Source of the DNA: Buchnera aphidicola (Cinara splendens)
GTDB lineage: Bacteria; Pseudomonadota; Gammaproteobacteria; Enterobacterales; Enterobacteriaceae
Reading direction: 5' to 3'
Assembly: GCF_900698975.1 (NCBI RefSeq)
Contig: NZ_LR217722.1
Span: 372,001 to 436,000, forward strand
DNA: 64,000 nucleotides
Numbering within the stretch: position 1 is the first letter of the stretch; the number at the start of each line of letters is the position of its first letter. The translations under genes and the position numbers were made by a program. Positions 52,082 to 60,691 of this stretch are shown here, piece by piece. The notes beneath the pieces were generated by a model. The model saw only the letters and a list, made by a program, of their open reading frames with translations, had not been told where the DNA came from and made no database searches.

Positions 52082-52612
52082 ATGACTACAATACTAAGTG
52101 TTCGTGTACATGGAAAAGTAGTAATTGGTGGTGATGGACAAGCTACTTTTGGACATACTGTAATGAAAAGTAATGTAAAAAAAGTTCGTTCAATTTATAA
52201 AGATCAAGTAATTGCAGGTTTTGCTGGAGGAACAGCTGATGCATTTACATTATTCGAATTATTTGAAAAAAAGTTAGAAAAATATCAAGGACAATTACAA
52301 AGATCTGCTATAGAATTAGCTAAAGATTGGAGAACTGATAGATTATTGAGAAAATTAGAAGCGTTACTAGCTGTAGCTGATAAAAAAAATTCTCTTATCA
52401 TTACCGGCACAGGAGATGTGATACAACCAGAAAATGATGTCATGGCCATCGGTTCAGGTGGAACATTCGCGCAAGCAGCTGCATATGCTTTAATTAAAAA
52501 TACAAATTTAAGTGCTTCTACTATAGTAAAAAAAGCCTTAAAAATTGCTGCAAATATTTGTATATATACTAATCAATCATTTACCATAAAAGAAATATCT
52601 TCAGAAATATAA
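52082..52612 (+). CDS. hslV: ATP-dependent protease subunit HslV
   Basis: Threonine protease core of HslUV. 176 residues, as in E. coli. The ATG at 52082 is required because the catalytic Thr must become the N-terminal residue after Met removal ([20 protein letters not shown]); the ATG three codons earlier would block this. [17 protein letters not shown] and [13 protein letters not shown] are intact. No sigma-32 promoter was evident upstream. Confidence 0.97.
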   Translation: MTTILSVRVHGKVVIGGDGQATFGHTVMKSNVKKVRSIYKDQVIAGFAGGTADAFTLFELFEKKLEKYQGQLQRSAIELAKDWRTDRLLRKLEALLAVADKKNSLIITGTGDVIQPENDVMAIGSGGTFAQAAAYALIKNTNLSASTIVKKALKIAANICIYTNQSFTIKEISSEI

Positions 52613-52625
52613 TAAGGAAATATAC

Positions 52626-53963
52626 ATGTCAGCAATGACTCCTCGCAAGATTGTACAAGAGTTAAACAAACATATTATTGGACAAGAGAATGCTAAACGC
52701 GCTGTTGCTATTGCTTTAAGGAACCGTTGGAGAAGAATGCAATTAAATTCAGAATTACGCCATGAAATAACACCAAAAAATATTCTAATGATCGGACCAA
52801 CAGGAGTAGGAAAAACAGAAATTGCTCGTAGACTAGCAAAATTAGCTAATGCTCCTTTTATCAAAGTAGAGGCTACTAAATTCACTGAAGTTGGTTATGT
52901 AGGAAAAGAAGTAGATTCGATTATCCGGGACTTAACAGAATTAGCAATTAAAATGATTAGAACACAAAATATAAAAAAAAACAAAAAATATGCAAAAAAA
53001 CGTGCTGAAGAAAAAATTTTAAAAATTTTAGTACCTATGCCAGATGGTAATAAATGGAACGGTGAAAAATCTATAGAAAAACCTACAGATACAATAAAAA
53101 TATTTAAAAAAAAATTACGAAAAGGCGAATTAGATAATAAGGAAATAGAAATACAAATCACTTCAGTTCCTTTAGGAATAGAAATCATGTCTCCCCCAGG
53201 AATGGAAGAATTAACAAATCAACTACAATCTTTATTCCAAAACTTAGGAGGTAAGAAAAAAAATCTACGCAAACTTAAAATAAAAGATGCAATGAAATTA
53301 ATTGTTGAAGAAGAAGCCGCTAAATTAATTAATATAGAAGAATTAAAAGAAAAAGCAATATATTCTGTAGAGCAAAACAGCATAGTATTTATTGATGAAA
53401 TTGACAAAATCTGCAAACATCGATCTTCTACATCTAATTCAGATGTATCACGAGAAGGTGTTCAAAGGGACCTTTTACCATTAATTGAAGGATGTACTGT
53501 ATCTACAAAACATGGTTTTGTAAAAACAGATCATATACTATTTATAGCTTCTGGTGCATTTCAAACATCCACTCCTTCTGATTTAATCCCAGAATTACAA
53601 GGTAGATTACCAATTCGTGTAGAACTAAATGCATTAACGATAGATGATTTTGAAAGAATCCTAACCGAACCAAATGCATCTATTACTGCTCAATATATTG
53701 CTCTAATAAAAACTGAAGGAGTGGATATTGTTTTTACCAAACAAGGAATCCATAAAATTGCTGAAGCATCATGGAAAATTAATGAATCAATGGAAAATAT
53801 TGGAGCTCGCCGATTATATACAGTATTAGAAAAGCTAATAGAAGATATTTCATTTAATTCTAACGAACAATTTGGAAAAAAAATTTATATTGATGAAAAC
53901 TATGTTAGTTTACATTTAGACAAATTAATGGAAAATCAAGATTTAAGCAAATTTATTTTATAA
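52626..53963 (+). CDS. hslU: ATPase subunit HslU
   Basis: AAA+ unfoldase that feeds substrates into HslV. 445 residues (E. coli 443). Walker A GPTGVGKT at residues 57-64, the pore motif GYVGKEV, Walker [10 protein letters not shown], the sensor region and the arginine-containing [11 protein letters not shown] are intact, and the C-terminal tail KFIL that docks on HslV is present. It starts 13 bases after hslV, in one operon. Confidence 0.98.
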   Translation: MSAMTPRKIVQELNKHIIGQENAKRAVAIALRNRWRRMQLNSELRHEITPKNILMIGPTGVGKTEIARRLAKLANAPFIKVEATKFTEVGYVGKEVDSIIRDLTELAIKMIRTQNIKKNKKYAKKRAEEKILKILVPMPDGNKWNGEKSIEKPTDTIKIFKKKLRKGELDNKEIEIQITSVPLGIEIMSPPGMEELTNQLQSLFQNLGGKKKNLRKLKIKDAMKLIVEEEAAKLINIEELKEKAIYSVEQNSIVFIDEIDKICKHRSSTSNSDVSREGVQRDLLPLIEGCTVSTKHGFVKTDHILFIASGAFQTSTPSDLIPELQGRLPIRVELNALTIDDFERILTEPNASITAQYIALIKTEGVDIVFTKQGIHKIAEASWKINESMENIGARRLYTVLEKLIEDISFNSNEQFGKKIYIDENYVSLHLDKLMENQDLSKFIL

Positions 53964-54021
53964 AAAATATTATAATAAGTATCGTTAAAAATATTAATTA
54001 GTAACTGTTATATTTTATAAA

Positions 54022-54087
54022 AATTGCCTATCTAAAAATTTATATGATAGGCAATTATAAAACACTACATGTAGCACGTTACTACAT
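54022..54087. terminator. Tandem hairpins between hslU and zapB
   Basis: First hairpin: AATTGCCTATC (54022-54032) with GATAGGCAATT (54046-54056), 11 perfect pairs, 13-base loop. Second: ATGTAG / CTACAT spanning about 54069-54087. The genes on either side converge. No U-tract follows the first stem. Confidence 0.5.
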
Positions 54088-54146
54088 ATTAATATTAAAA
54101 ATATATAATAATTAGATACATTAAATAAAATTAAAATTATTCTAAA

Positions 54147-54380
54147 TCATTTTATTTTTTCTAAAAAAGATTTCAATTTATTTTTCCATTTAATTCTTTC
54201 TTCTTGTATTATAATATTTTTTTCTTCTATACGTTTTTTTAAAGAATAAAGATTTTTCAATTTTTCTTTTAAGTGTTTATTTTTTAATTTTAAATTTTTA
54301 ATTTTTTTTTTTAAAGATAAAATACAATCTACTGATTTTTGTACTTTTATTTCTAAATTAGAGAATGTTTCTAAAACCAT
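54147..54380 (-). CDS. zapB: Cell division protein ZapB
   Basis: 77 residues from the ATG at 54380 (E. coli ~80), starting MVLETFSNLEIKVQ; the frame runs further upstream through a hydrophobic low-complexity stretch that is not part of the family. Nearly the whole protein is predicted coiled coil with heptads rich in Lys, Leu and Glu. ZapB stabilises the Z-ring through ZapA. Placement near hslVU and fpr matches E. coli. Weak sequence constraint makes homology less certain than for neighbours. Confidence 0.82.
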   Translation of the reverse strand: MVLETFSNLEIKVQKSVDCILSLKKKIKNLKLKNKHLKEKLKNLYSLKKRIEEKNIIIQEERIKWKNKLKSFLEKIK

Positions 54381-54725
54381 AATGATACCATTTAAATACA
54401 AAATATTTATTAATATAATAAAAACGCATAATATATTAATACAATAAAATTTATAAGGTATAGATATACAGTATAATATATAGAATAATTTTAAAAAAAA
54501 CAATTTTTAATATTTATATTTCAAAAAATATCATCAATTATATTATATAAAAAATAATCATTTCATTTAATAAATTTAACAATTATTTTTCAATAATCTT
54601 TACATCAAATTAATAATTATTATAAAAAATTTATCAGATAAAATGGTTATTTTTTATATTCTTCTAAACCTAATGTAATATAATAAATTTATTATTATAA
54701 AACATACATAATGAAATCTTCTGAC
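54381..54725. other. Gene-free divergent spacer between zapB and fpr
   Basis: 345 bases of AT-rich sequence with no credible frame. It must hold the promoters for zapB and fpr. E. coli has the glpF-glpK-glpX genes here; they are absent. Confidence 0.5.
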
Positions 54726-55472
54726 ATGAATCAATGGTTAAATATCAAAATTATAAAATTAAAAAAATGGAAAAACAACTTATTTTCACTTGTTATACGC
54801 GCTCCTATAAATTCATTTAAAGCAGGACAATTCACAAAATTGTCATATATTAATAATAATAATCAAAGAATTCAACGAGCATATTCTTTTGTAAATCCAC
54901 CTAAAGATCAAAATTTAGAATTCTATATTTTATTAATCAACAAAGGAAAATTAACACCATATTTATATGATATATATAATTATGATATTTTCATAGCAAA
55001 AAATTCATTTGGTTTTTTTACTATGGAAGAGTTACCTAACAAAGAAAACATTTGGATGATGGCTACTGGAACCGCATTAGGTCCATACTGTTCTATATTA
55101 CAACAAGAAAACATATTAAAAAAATTCAAAAAAATAATTCTAATATACGCTGTTAAATATAGTATAGATTTAAATTATCTAAATATATTTAATAAAATCC
55201 AAAAAAAATACAATAATAAAATTGTCATACAAATAATATTAAGCAGAGAAAAAAACAAAAAATATCTATTTGGACGTATACCTGATCTACTCCATTCAGG
55301 AAAATTAGAACAATCCGTTCAAGAACCATTAAATAAAAAAAAATCTCATATAATGTTATGCGGTAATCCAAATATGATAAAAGATACACAGAAAGTACTA
55401 TTTTCTTTAAAAAACATGAAAAAACATTTTAGAAGAAATCCAGGACATATAACAAGCGAAAATTATTGGTAA
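54726..55472 (+). CDS. fpr: Ferredoxin/flavodoxin-NADP+ reductase
   Basis: FAD enzyme that moves electrons between NADPH and flavodoxin or ferredoxin. 248 residues from the ATG at 54726 (E. coli 248), since MNQWLNIKI aligns with the E. coli start; an ATG five codons upstream is also open. FAD-binding RAYSFVNPP, the NADP region MATGTALGPYCSIL, LCGNPNMIKDTQ and the C-terminal aromatic YW are intact. It may supply electrons for radical-SAM and Fe-S enzymes. Confidence 0.96.
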   Translation: MNQWLNIKIIKLKKWKNNLFSLVIRAPINSFKAGQFTKLSYINNNNQRIQRAYSFVNPPKDQNLEFYILLINKGKLTPYLYDIYNYDIFIAKNSFGFFTMEELPNKENIWMMATGTALGPYCSILQQENILKKFKKIILIYAVKYSIDLNYLNIFNKIQKKYNNKIVIQIILSREKNKKYLFGRIPDLLHSGKLEQSVQEPLNKKKSHIMLCGNPNMIKDTQKVLFSLKNMKKHFRRNPGHITSENYW

Positions 55473-55522
55473 AATTTTTTATATTATTATAAAAATAAAA
55501 TATAGCACAATACTATTTTTTC

Positions 55523-55556
55523 GGAATTGATTCCTATTAAAAAAGGAATCAATTCC
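55523..55556. terminator. 13-bp perfect hairpin between fpr and the unrecognised gene
   Basis: GGAATTGATTCCT (55523-55535) and AGGAATCAATTCC (55544-55556) pair over 13 bases with an 8-base loop. It is the longest perfect stem in the window and lies between convergent genes. T's before and A's after the stem extend it; no U-tract follows on either strand. Confidence 0.55.
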
Positions 55557-55616
55557 AAATACATGCAATAATCCGTTAAATAATTTTAATTTATATTAAT
55601 TAAAATATTTATATAA

Positions 55617-56516
55617 TTAACGCACAAAAAATGAATATCTTATTTCTGGATCAGAATTTTTACTAATAATCATAGCAGCACGAACACCGTATTGATTAAT
55701 TTCATCAATATTTTCTGAATAAGAAGATTGTAGATCTGCTGTTTTAGTAACTGCTACTTTATACATATCAGGACCAATTTTATCAATTTCATACGCAAAA
55801 CGTACATTATCAGATGCTCGATATTCAACTTCAGGATAACGAGACACCAAATTATTCCATGCAGCTTCTAGTACTTCAGGATGTACATAAGTAGAAATTA
55901 ATTGTTGTTCTTCATAATCTGTAACAGAAGTTTGAAATATATTCATTATATCTGGAGCTTGATTAGAAGGAATTCTATTACCATTTAAAAAAACAGTTTT
56001 ATTATGGATATTATCTAAAAATTTTTGCTCTAATCTACCAGTTTTAGTCAATTCTTTAAAAGATTGTTGTAATTTTTGCGAAAATAATTCAGTTTTAGTG
56101 GAAAAATTAACAGAATTTAATATGTTCCAGTTTATATCAGAATTATTAAAAATTTCTGGTAAAAAATCTGCAACTCCATCATCTAAACGGTAATATTGAG
56201 GTGTGCTATGAAACTCAGAATCATTTATTGAATTATCAACATGTTCTTCAGATACAGAAGCATTAGGACAATTAAAAATACCATTATCACACTCTATAGC
56301 TGTAAAATCAGAATTTTTATTAGAATCTATAATGTTTTCTTGATCATACTGACTATTAGGAGAAATATGCGCTATATACTCTTGATTAGCGTTATTAATA
56401 ATTGTAATATCAACATTTTTAAAATCTTGATTTTTTAACACACTGTTATTATTAACTTGTTTTATAAGTTCTAAATTAAAATTCATATTAGATCTTATTG
56501 AAGAAACTGATGACAT
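55617..56516 (-). CDS. Unrecognised acidic 299-residue protein
   Basis: I do not recognise this protein. Residues 1 to about 125 are rich in Ser, Asn, Asp, Glu and Ile and look disordered, with Cys76 and Cys83. Residues about 130-299 look folded: alternating hydrophobic pattern, Trp130 and Trp220, and well-formed blocks such as VFLNGNRIP, VHPEVLEAAWNNLVSRYPEV, IGPDMYKVAVTKTADL and QYGVRAAMII. There is no signal peptide or membrane segment. It has only 14 lysines (under 5%), whereas neighbouring proteins are lysine-rich, and no long A-runs, so it appears selected at the amino-acid level. AAGGA lies ten bases before the ATG. The Ser-rich, loose N-terminus recalls proteins exported by flagellar/type III systems, but that is speculation. 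Confidence 0.85.
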   Translation of the reverse strand: MSSVSSIRSNMNFNLELIKQVNNNSVLKNQDFKNVDITIINNANQEYIAHISPNSQYDQENIIDSNKNSDFTAIECDNGIFNCPNASVSEEHVDNSINDSEFHSTPQYYRLDDGVADFLPEIFNNSDINWNILNSVNFSTKTELFSQKLQQSFKELTKTGRLEQKFLDNIHNKTVFLNGNRIPSNQAPDIMNIFQTSVTDYEEQQLISTYVHPEVLEAAWNNLVSRYPEVEYRASDNVRFAYEIDKIGPDMYKVAVTKTADLQSSYSENIDEINQYGVRAAMIISKNSDPEIRYSFFVR

Positions 56517-56978
56517 AGCATTTCTATCCTTGTATATTTATTAAAATATAACATATTAATAACATTAATTTATAAAAATGTTTTTTTTAAAAAATAAAAA
56601 TCACAAAAAACAAAATCAAGTAAATTACATTAAATTCTTGTTATAAAACAATAATATTAGAAAATATATTTAAACATATATTTAAGATAATTAAAATATT
56701 TATTATATATTTTTAATATTTTATAAAATAACAATCAAAAATTTAATAATATATAAATTATATTTTATATTTAAAAATCAATAAAAATTTTTATATACAA
56801 AAAATCACAATATAAAAAATTTTTATATATAATCTTATCTTCCTTATATACTGTACAATATAAGAAAAGTCAAACAATAAATGTATTTTACGCAAAAAAA
56901 AATAAAAAAACTAATTTGTCATGTAGAATGCATATAAAAATTTATGTAAATACAAATAAATTATAATATTAAATTTAA
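56517..56978. other. Gene-free spacer upstream of the unrecognised gene
   Basis: 462 bases, the longest gap in the window, almost entirely A and T. It contains a 7-bp inverted repeat CTTATAT / ATATAAG at 56843-56864 that could form a hairpin in the dapF 3' region. No protein remnant was seen. The promoter of the unrecognised gene should lie here. Confidence 0.55.
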
Positions 56979-57826
56979 CTAAAACGTAATTATACCATCA
57001 TATACATGAACAGCTTCTCCTGACATATACAAAGAATGTCCTAACAAACCACTCCAAGAAATTGTTAATTGACCATACAATAAAGTGACAACAACATTAT
57101 TGGATAGTATTTTATTTCTTATACCAATAGCAACAGCGGCGCACGCTCCACTACCGCAAGCATGTGTTTCACCAACATGTCGTTCATATACTCGCAATAA
57201 TATTTTTTTTTTAGATATAACTTGCATAAAACCAACATTAACACCTTCTGGAAAACAACTATGTGTAGATAATTCACTACCAATTTTTTTAACATTTACA
57301 CATTCTATATCATCCACTTGAATGATACAATGGGGATTACCAATAGTAACTACATAAATAAAATAATTTATTCCATGAATAATTATAGAATAACTTGATT
57401 GTTCAGAAGTACATAAAAAAGGAATATTTTTTGGAGTAAAAACAGGCTCACCCATATCTATTTTAAAAATATTATTTTTTACATGTTCTAAAAATAAATA
57501 TCTATTTTTCGTACTAACACAAATTTTTTTTTTATCAATTTTTTTTTTTAAAAATAAATAATATGCAATACATCTAGCTCCATTACCACATTGTTCAACT
57601 TCTACACCATTGGAATTAAAAATTCTGTAATAAAAACTAGCTTGCGTACAAATTGAATGCTGAAGCACTAAAAATTGATCAAATCCAATACCTAAATACC
57701 TATTTGACCATTTTTTTATTAATTGTGGTGAAAAAAAAAATTATGTTGCGTAGAATCAATTAAAACAAAATCATTTCCTAAACCATGCATTTTCGAAAAA
57801 AAAACAACGTTTTTTTTTAAAAACAT
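56979..57826 (-). CDS. dapF: Diaminopimelate epimerase, interrupted by a frameshift in a T10 run
   Basis: Converts LL- to meso-diaminopimelate for lysine and peptidoglycan. The gene starts at ATG 57826 (TGAGGA ribosome site), reads FSKMHGLGNDFVLIDSTQHN and then hits a stop soon after a run of ten T (minus strand; A10 at 57731-57740). The correct sequence continues in another frame (SPQLIKKWSNRYLGIGFDQF) and on through both catalytic cysteines (CGNGARC, ACGSGACAA) to the stop at 56979. One extra T restores about 282 residues (E. coli 274). Everything else is well conserved, so the gene is probably functional through slippage, or the base count is wrong. Divergent from cyaY, as in E. coli. Confidence 0.93.
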
Positions 57827-57910
57827 ATTAAAATTCCTCATTTAAAAAATAAATGTTATAATTAAATTTTAAAAAGTTGTTCATTAAAAATAATCTATAT
57901 TAGGTATAAT

Positions 57911-58246
57911 ATGCGTGATATTTTATTTTGTAAAAAAATCAAAAAAACACTGTTAAGAATAGAAGAAATTTTGAATAAAAATAACAAGAAAATAGATATT
58001 GATTATTTATTACTAGATAATATGCTAGAAATTACATTTATTAATAATAAAAAAATAATCATTACGTCACAAATGTTTTTAAAACAATTATGGATAGCTA
58101 CATCTAGTCAAGGATATCACTTATTATATAAAAAAAAAACTTGGATATGTATACGTTCAAATCAAACAATACATAAAATTTTAAAAAAAGAATTTTTAAT
58201 ACAGACCAATTATCTATTTAAGTTTAATATATTAAATAATATTTGA
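57911..58246 (+). CDS. cyaY: Frataxin-like iron protein CyaY
   Basis: Iron-binding regulator of Fe-S cluster assembly. 111 residues (E. coli 106). Core strands KIIITSQMFLKQLWIATSSQGYHLL and TWICIRS match CyaY, with the invariant Trp. The acidic first helix that binds iron in E. coli is much less acidic and more lysine-rich here. Divergent from dapF with an 84-base gap. Confidence 0.92.
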   Translation: MRDILFCKKIKKTLLRIEEILNKNNKKIDIDYLLLDNMLEITFINNKKIIITSQMFLKQLWIATSSQGYHLLYKKKTWICIRSNQTIHKILKKEFLIQTNYLFKFNILNNI

Positions 58247-58269
58247 AAAAAATTTTTATTTCTTTATTT

Positions 58270-58343
58270 TCGGCGAAAGAGGATTTGAACCTCTGACCCA
58301 CTGGTCCCAAACCAGTTGCGCTACCAAGCTGCGCTATTCGCCG
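58270..58343 (-). tRNA. tRNA-Pro(UGG)
   Basis: Acceptor arms CGGCGAA / TTCGCCG and anticodon UGG in loop TTTGGGA. Last of a three-tRNA cluster Arg-His-Pro. CCA not encoded. Confidence 0.96.
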
Positions 58344-58428
58344 AATTATTTAAACTAATAAATCATTAATAAATAAAAATATTCATAAAATGAATATCGT
58401 ATATAAAAAATATATTATACAAAATTGG

Positions 58429-58502
58429 GGTGGTCAATGGGATTTGAACCCATGACCGCTGGAATCACAATCCAGAGCTCTACCAACTAAGCTATGACCA
58501 CC
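58429..58502 (-). tRNA. tRNA-His(GUG)
   Basis: Anticodon GUG; eight-pair acceptor with the histidine-specific extra G at -1 opposite C73 (GGTGGTCA / TGACCACC). CCA appears to be encoded directly after (58426-58428 read as CCA on the minus strand), unlike the other tRNAs in the window. Confidence 0.96.
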
Positions 58503-58534
58503 AAAAAAATATTCACATAAAAATATATATAACC

Positions 58535-58609
58535 TGCGTCCGACAGGATTTGAACCTGAGACCTTTACTTTCGGAAAGTAATGCTCTATCCAAATTGAGC
58601 TACGGACGC
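58535..58609 (-). tRNA. tRNA-Arg(CCG)
   Basis: Acceptor arms GCGTCCG / CGGACGC and anticodon CCG in loop TTCCGAA; close to E. coli argX. First of the cluster Arg-His-Pro, which equals E. coli argX-hisR-leuT-proM without leuT. CCA not encoded. Confidence 0.96.
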
Positions 58610-58804
58610 AAAAAACTTATTATTATTAATAATAATAATAATGTATATACATAATATGTATTATTAAAATAAATTTGTATTATCTAATAAATATTATATA
58701 TACACTAACTAAAAAAATCTAGTACTTTATCTCTATTTTTAAAATAAAATTATCTATTATAATAAGCTAATAAAAATTATCATAATAATTTAATAAAAAA
58801 AATA

Positions 58805-60067
58805 TTATTTTGATCTTTTCATCATATCAAAAAATTCATCATTAGTTTTAGTCATAGAAAGTTTGTTGATTAAAAATTCCATAGCATCTATTTCACCCAT
58901 AGGATGAATAATTTTCCGTAATATCCACATTTTCTGTAGTTCTTCAGGAATAGTTAATAACTCTTCTCTTCGTGTTCCAGAACGATTATAATCAATAGCC
59001 GGAAATACTCTTTTTTCTGCTATTTTTCTAGATAAAGGTAGTTCCATATTACCTGTGCCTTTAAATTCTTCATAAATTACTTCATCCATTTTAGAACCAG
59101 TATCAATTAGAGCTGTCGCAATAATAGTTAAGCTACCTCCTTCTTTTACATTTCTAGCTGCTCCAAAAAATCTTTTAGGTCTATGCAATGCATTAGCATC
59201 TACCCCTCCCGTCAATACTTTTCCTGATGCTGGAACAACAGTATTATACGCCCTAGCTAATCGAGTAATTGAATCTAATAAGATAACTACATCTTTTTTA
59301 TGTTCTACTAATCGTTTTGCTCGTTCAATTACCATTTCAGACACTTGAACATGCCTAGAAGCTGGTTCATCAAAAGTAGAAGCTACTACCTCACCTTTAA
59401 CTAACCTTTGCATTTCAGTTACTTCTTCTGGTCGTTCATCTATCAAAAGGACCATTAAAACACAATCTGGATGATTATAAGCTATACTTTGAGCAATATT
59501 TTGCAATAACATAGTTTTTCCAGCTTTAGGAGGAGCTACAATTAAACCTCTTTGTCCACGACCTATAGGAGAAGATAAATCCAATACTCTAGCAGTTAAA
59601 TCTTCCTGAGAACCGTTACCTCTTTCCATTTTTAATCTAGAATTAGCATGTAAGGGAGTTAAATTTTCGAATAAAATTTTACTACGCGCATTTTCAGGTT
59701 TATCATAATTTATGGTATTAACTTTTAATAAAGCAAAATAACGCTCTCCTTCTTTAGGGGGTCTAATTTTTCCCGAAATAGTATCTCCTGTTCTTAAGTT
59801 AAAACGACGAATTTGACTAGGAGACACATAAATATCATCGGGTCCAGCTAAATAAGAACTGTCTGCAGATCTCAAAAAACCAAAACCATCCTGTAAAATT
59901 TCTAAAACACCATCTCCAAATATATCTTCTCCACTTTTTGAATGCTGTTTTAGTATAGAAAAAATTATATCTTGTTTACGTATACGCGCTAAATTTTCAA
60001 GACCTATCTGTTTACCTACAATAATAAGTTTTGATACTGATGTGTTTTTTAATTCGGTAAGATTCAT
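58805..60067 (-). CDS. rho: Transcription termination factor Rho
   Basis: Hexameric RNA helicase, 420 residues (E. coli 419). RNA-binding domain [17 protein letters not shown] with [11 protein letters not shown], Walker A APPKAGKT, Walker [17 protein letters not shown] and the Q/R loops are intact. Retaining Rho suits a genome where intrinsic terminators with U-tracts are few. Noticeably less AT-biased than its neighbours. Confidence 0.98.
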   Translation of the reverse strand: MNLTELKNTSVSKLIIVGKQIGLENLARIRKQDIIFSILKQHSKSGEDIFGDGVLEILQDGFGFLRSADSSYLAGPDDIYVSPSQIRRFNLRTGDTISGKIRPPKEGERYFALLKVNTINYDKPENARSKILFENLTPLHANSRLKMERGNGSQEDLTARVLDLSSPIGRGQRGLIVAPPKAGKTMLLQNIAQSIAYNHPDCVLMVLLIDERPEEVTEMQRLVKGEVVASTFDEPASRHVQVSEMVIERAKRLVEHKKDVVILLDSITRLARAYNTVVPASGKVLTGGVDANALHRPKRFFGAARNVKEGGSLTIIATALIDTGSKMDEVIYEEFKGTGNMELPLSRKIAEKRVFPAIDYNRSGTRREELLTIPEELQKMWILRKIIHPMGEIDAMEFLINKLSMTKTNDEFFDMMKRSK

Positions 60068-60263
60068 AATAGGGAGTTTTTCAATCCATTTAAAAAATAT
60101 AAAATATTAATATACAATAATAAATTTATAAAAAATATATATACAAAAATATATGTATGATTCAGTATTTTGAAAAACACAAATATATAGTTTATTAAAA
60201 ATAATCAAATTATTGTTTTGTTATACTTGATAGTCAAAAAACAACACTAATGAAATAAAAAAT

Positions 60264-60599
60264 TTAATGTAACAATTTTTCATCTAAAAAGTTTTTTAAT
60301 TCCATTCTTGATATAACACCTACTTTAGTTCCTATAATTTTATTTTTATTGAATAATAATAATGTTGGAATACCTCTAATAGAATATTTTATTGGCATTT
60401 TTTTATTCACATCAATATTAATTTTTCCTACAACAATCTGTTCAAAATACTCTTCGGCAATATCTTCTAATACAGGTGATAAAATTTTACATGGACCACA
60501 CCAATCTGCCCAAAAATCTACTAAAACATGTTTTTCTGAAAAAAATACTTCTTTTTTAAAATTCTTATCCGTTAATTCAATAATTTTAGTTATTTTCAT
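60264..60599 (-). CDS. trxA: Thioredoxin 1
   Basis: Disulfide reductant, 111 residues (E. coli 109). Active site WCGPCK with Cys34 and Cys37, and the cis-proline loop RGIPTLLLF. Next to rho, as in E. coli; rhlB and gpp are missing between it and rep. Confidence 0.97.
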   Translation of the reverse strand: MKITKIIELTDKNFKKEVFFSEKHVLVDFWADWCGPCKILSPVLEDIAEEYFEQIVVGKINIDVNKKMPIKYSIRGIPTLLLFNKNKIIGTKVGVISRMELKNFLDEKLLH

Positions 60600-60691
60600 A
60601 AAAACTCCAATACATACATTAGATAAAAATCAATATTTTAATATTATTGATAATATTTTTTATAATAAAAATTATACTGACATAAAAAATA

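Noticed and set aside
58618-58643. TAT/AAT trinucleotide repeat between tRNA-Arg and rho
   Set aside because: Short and imperfect; expected by chance in AT-rich spacer.
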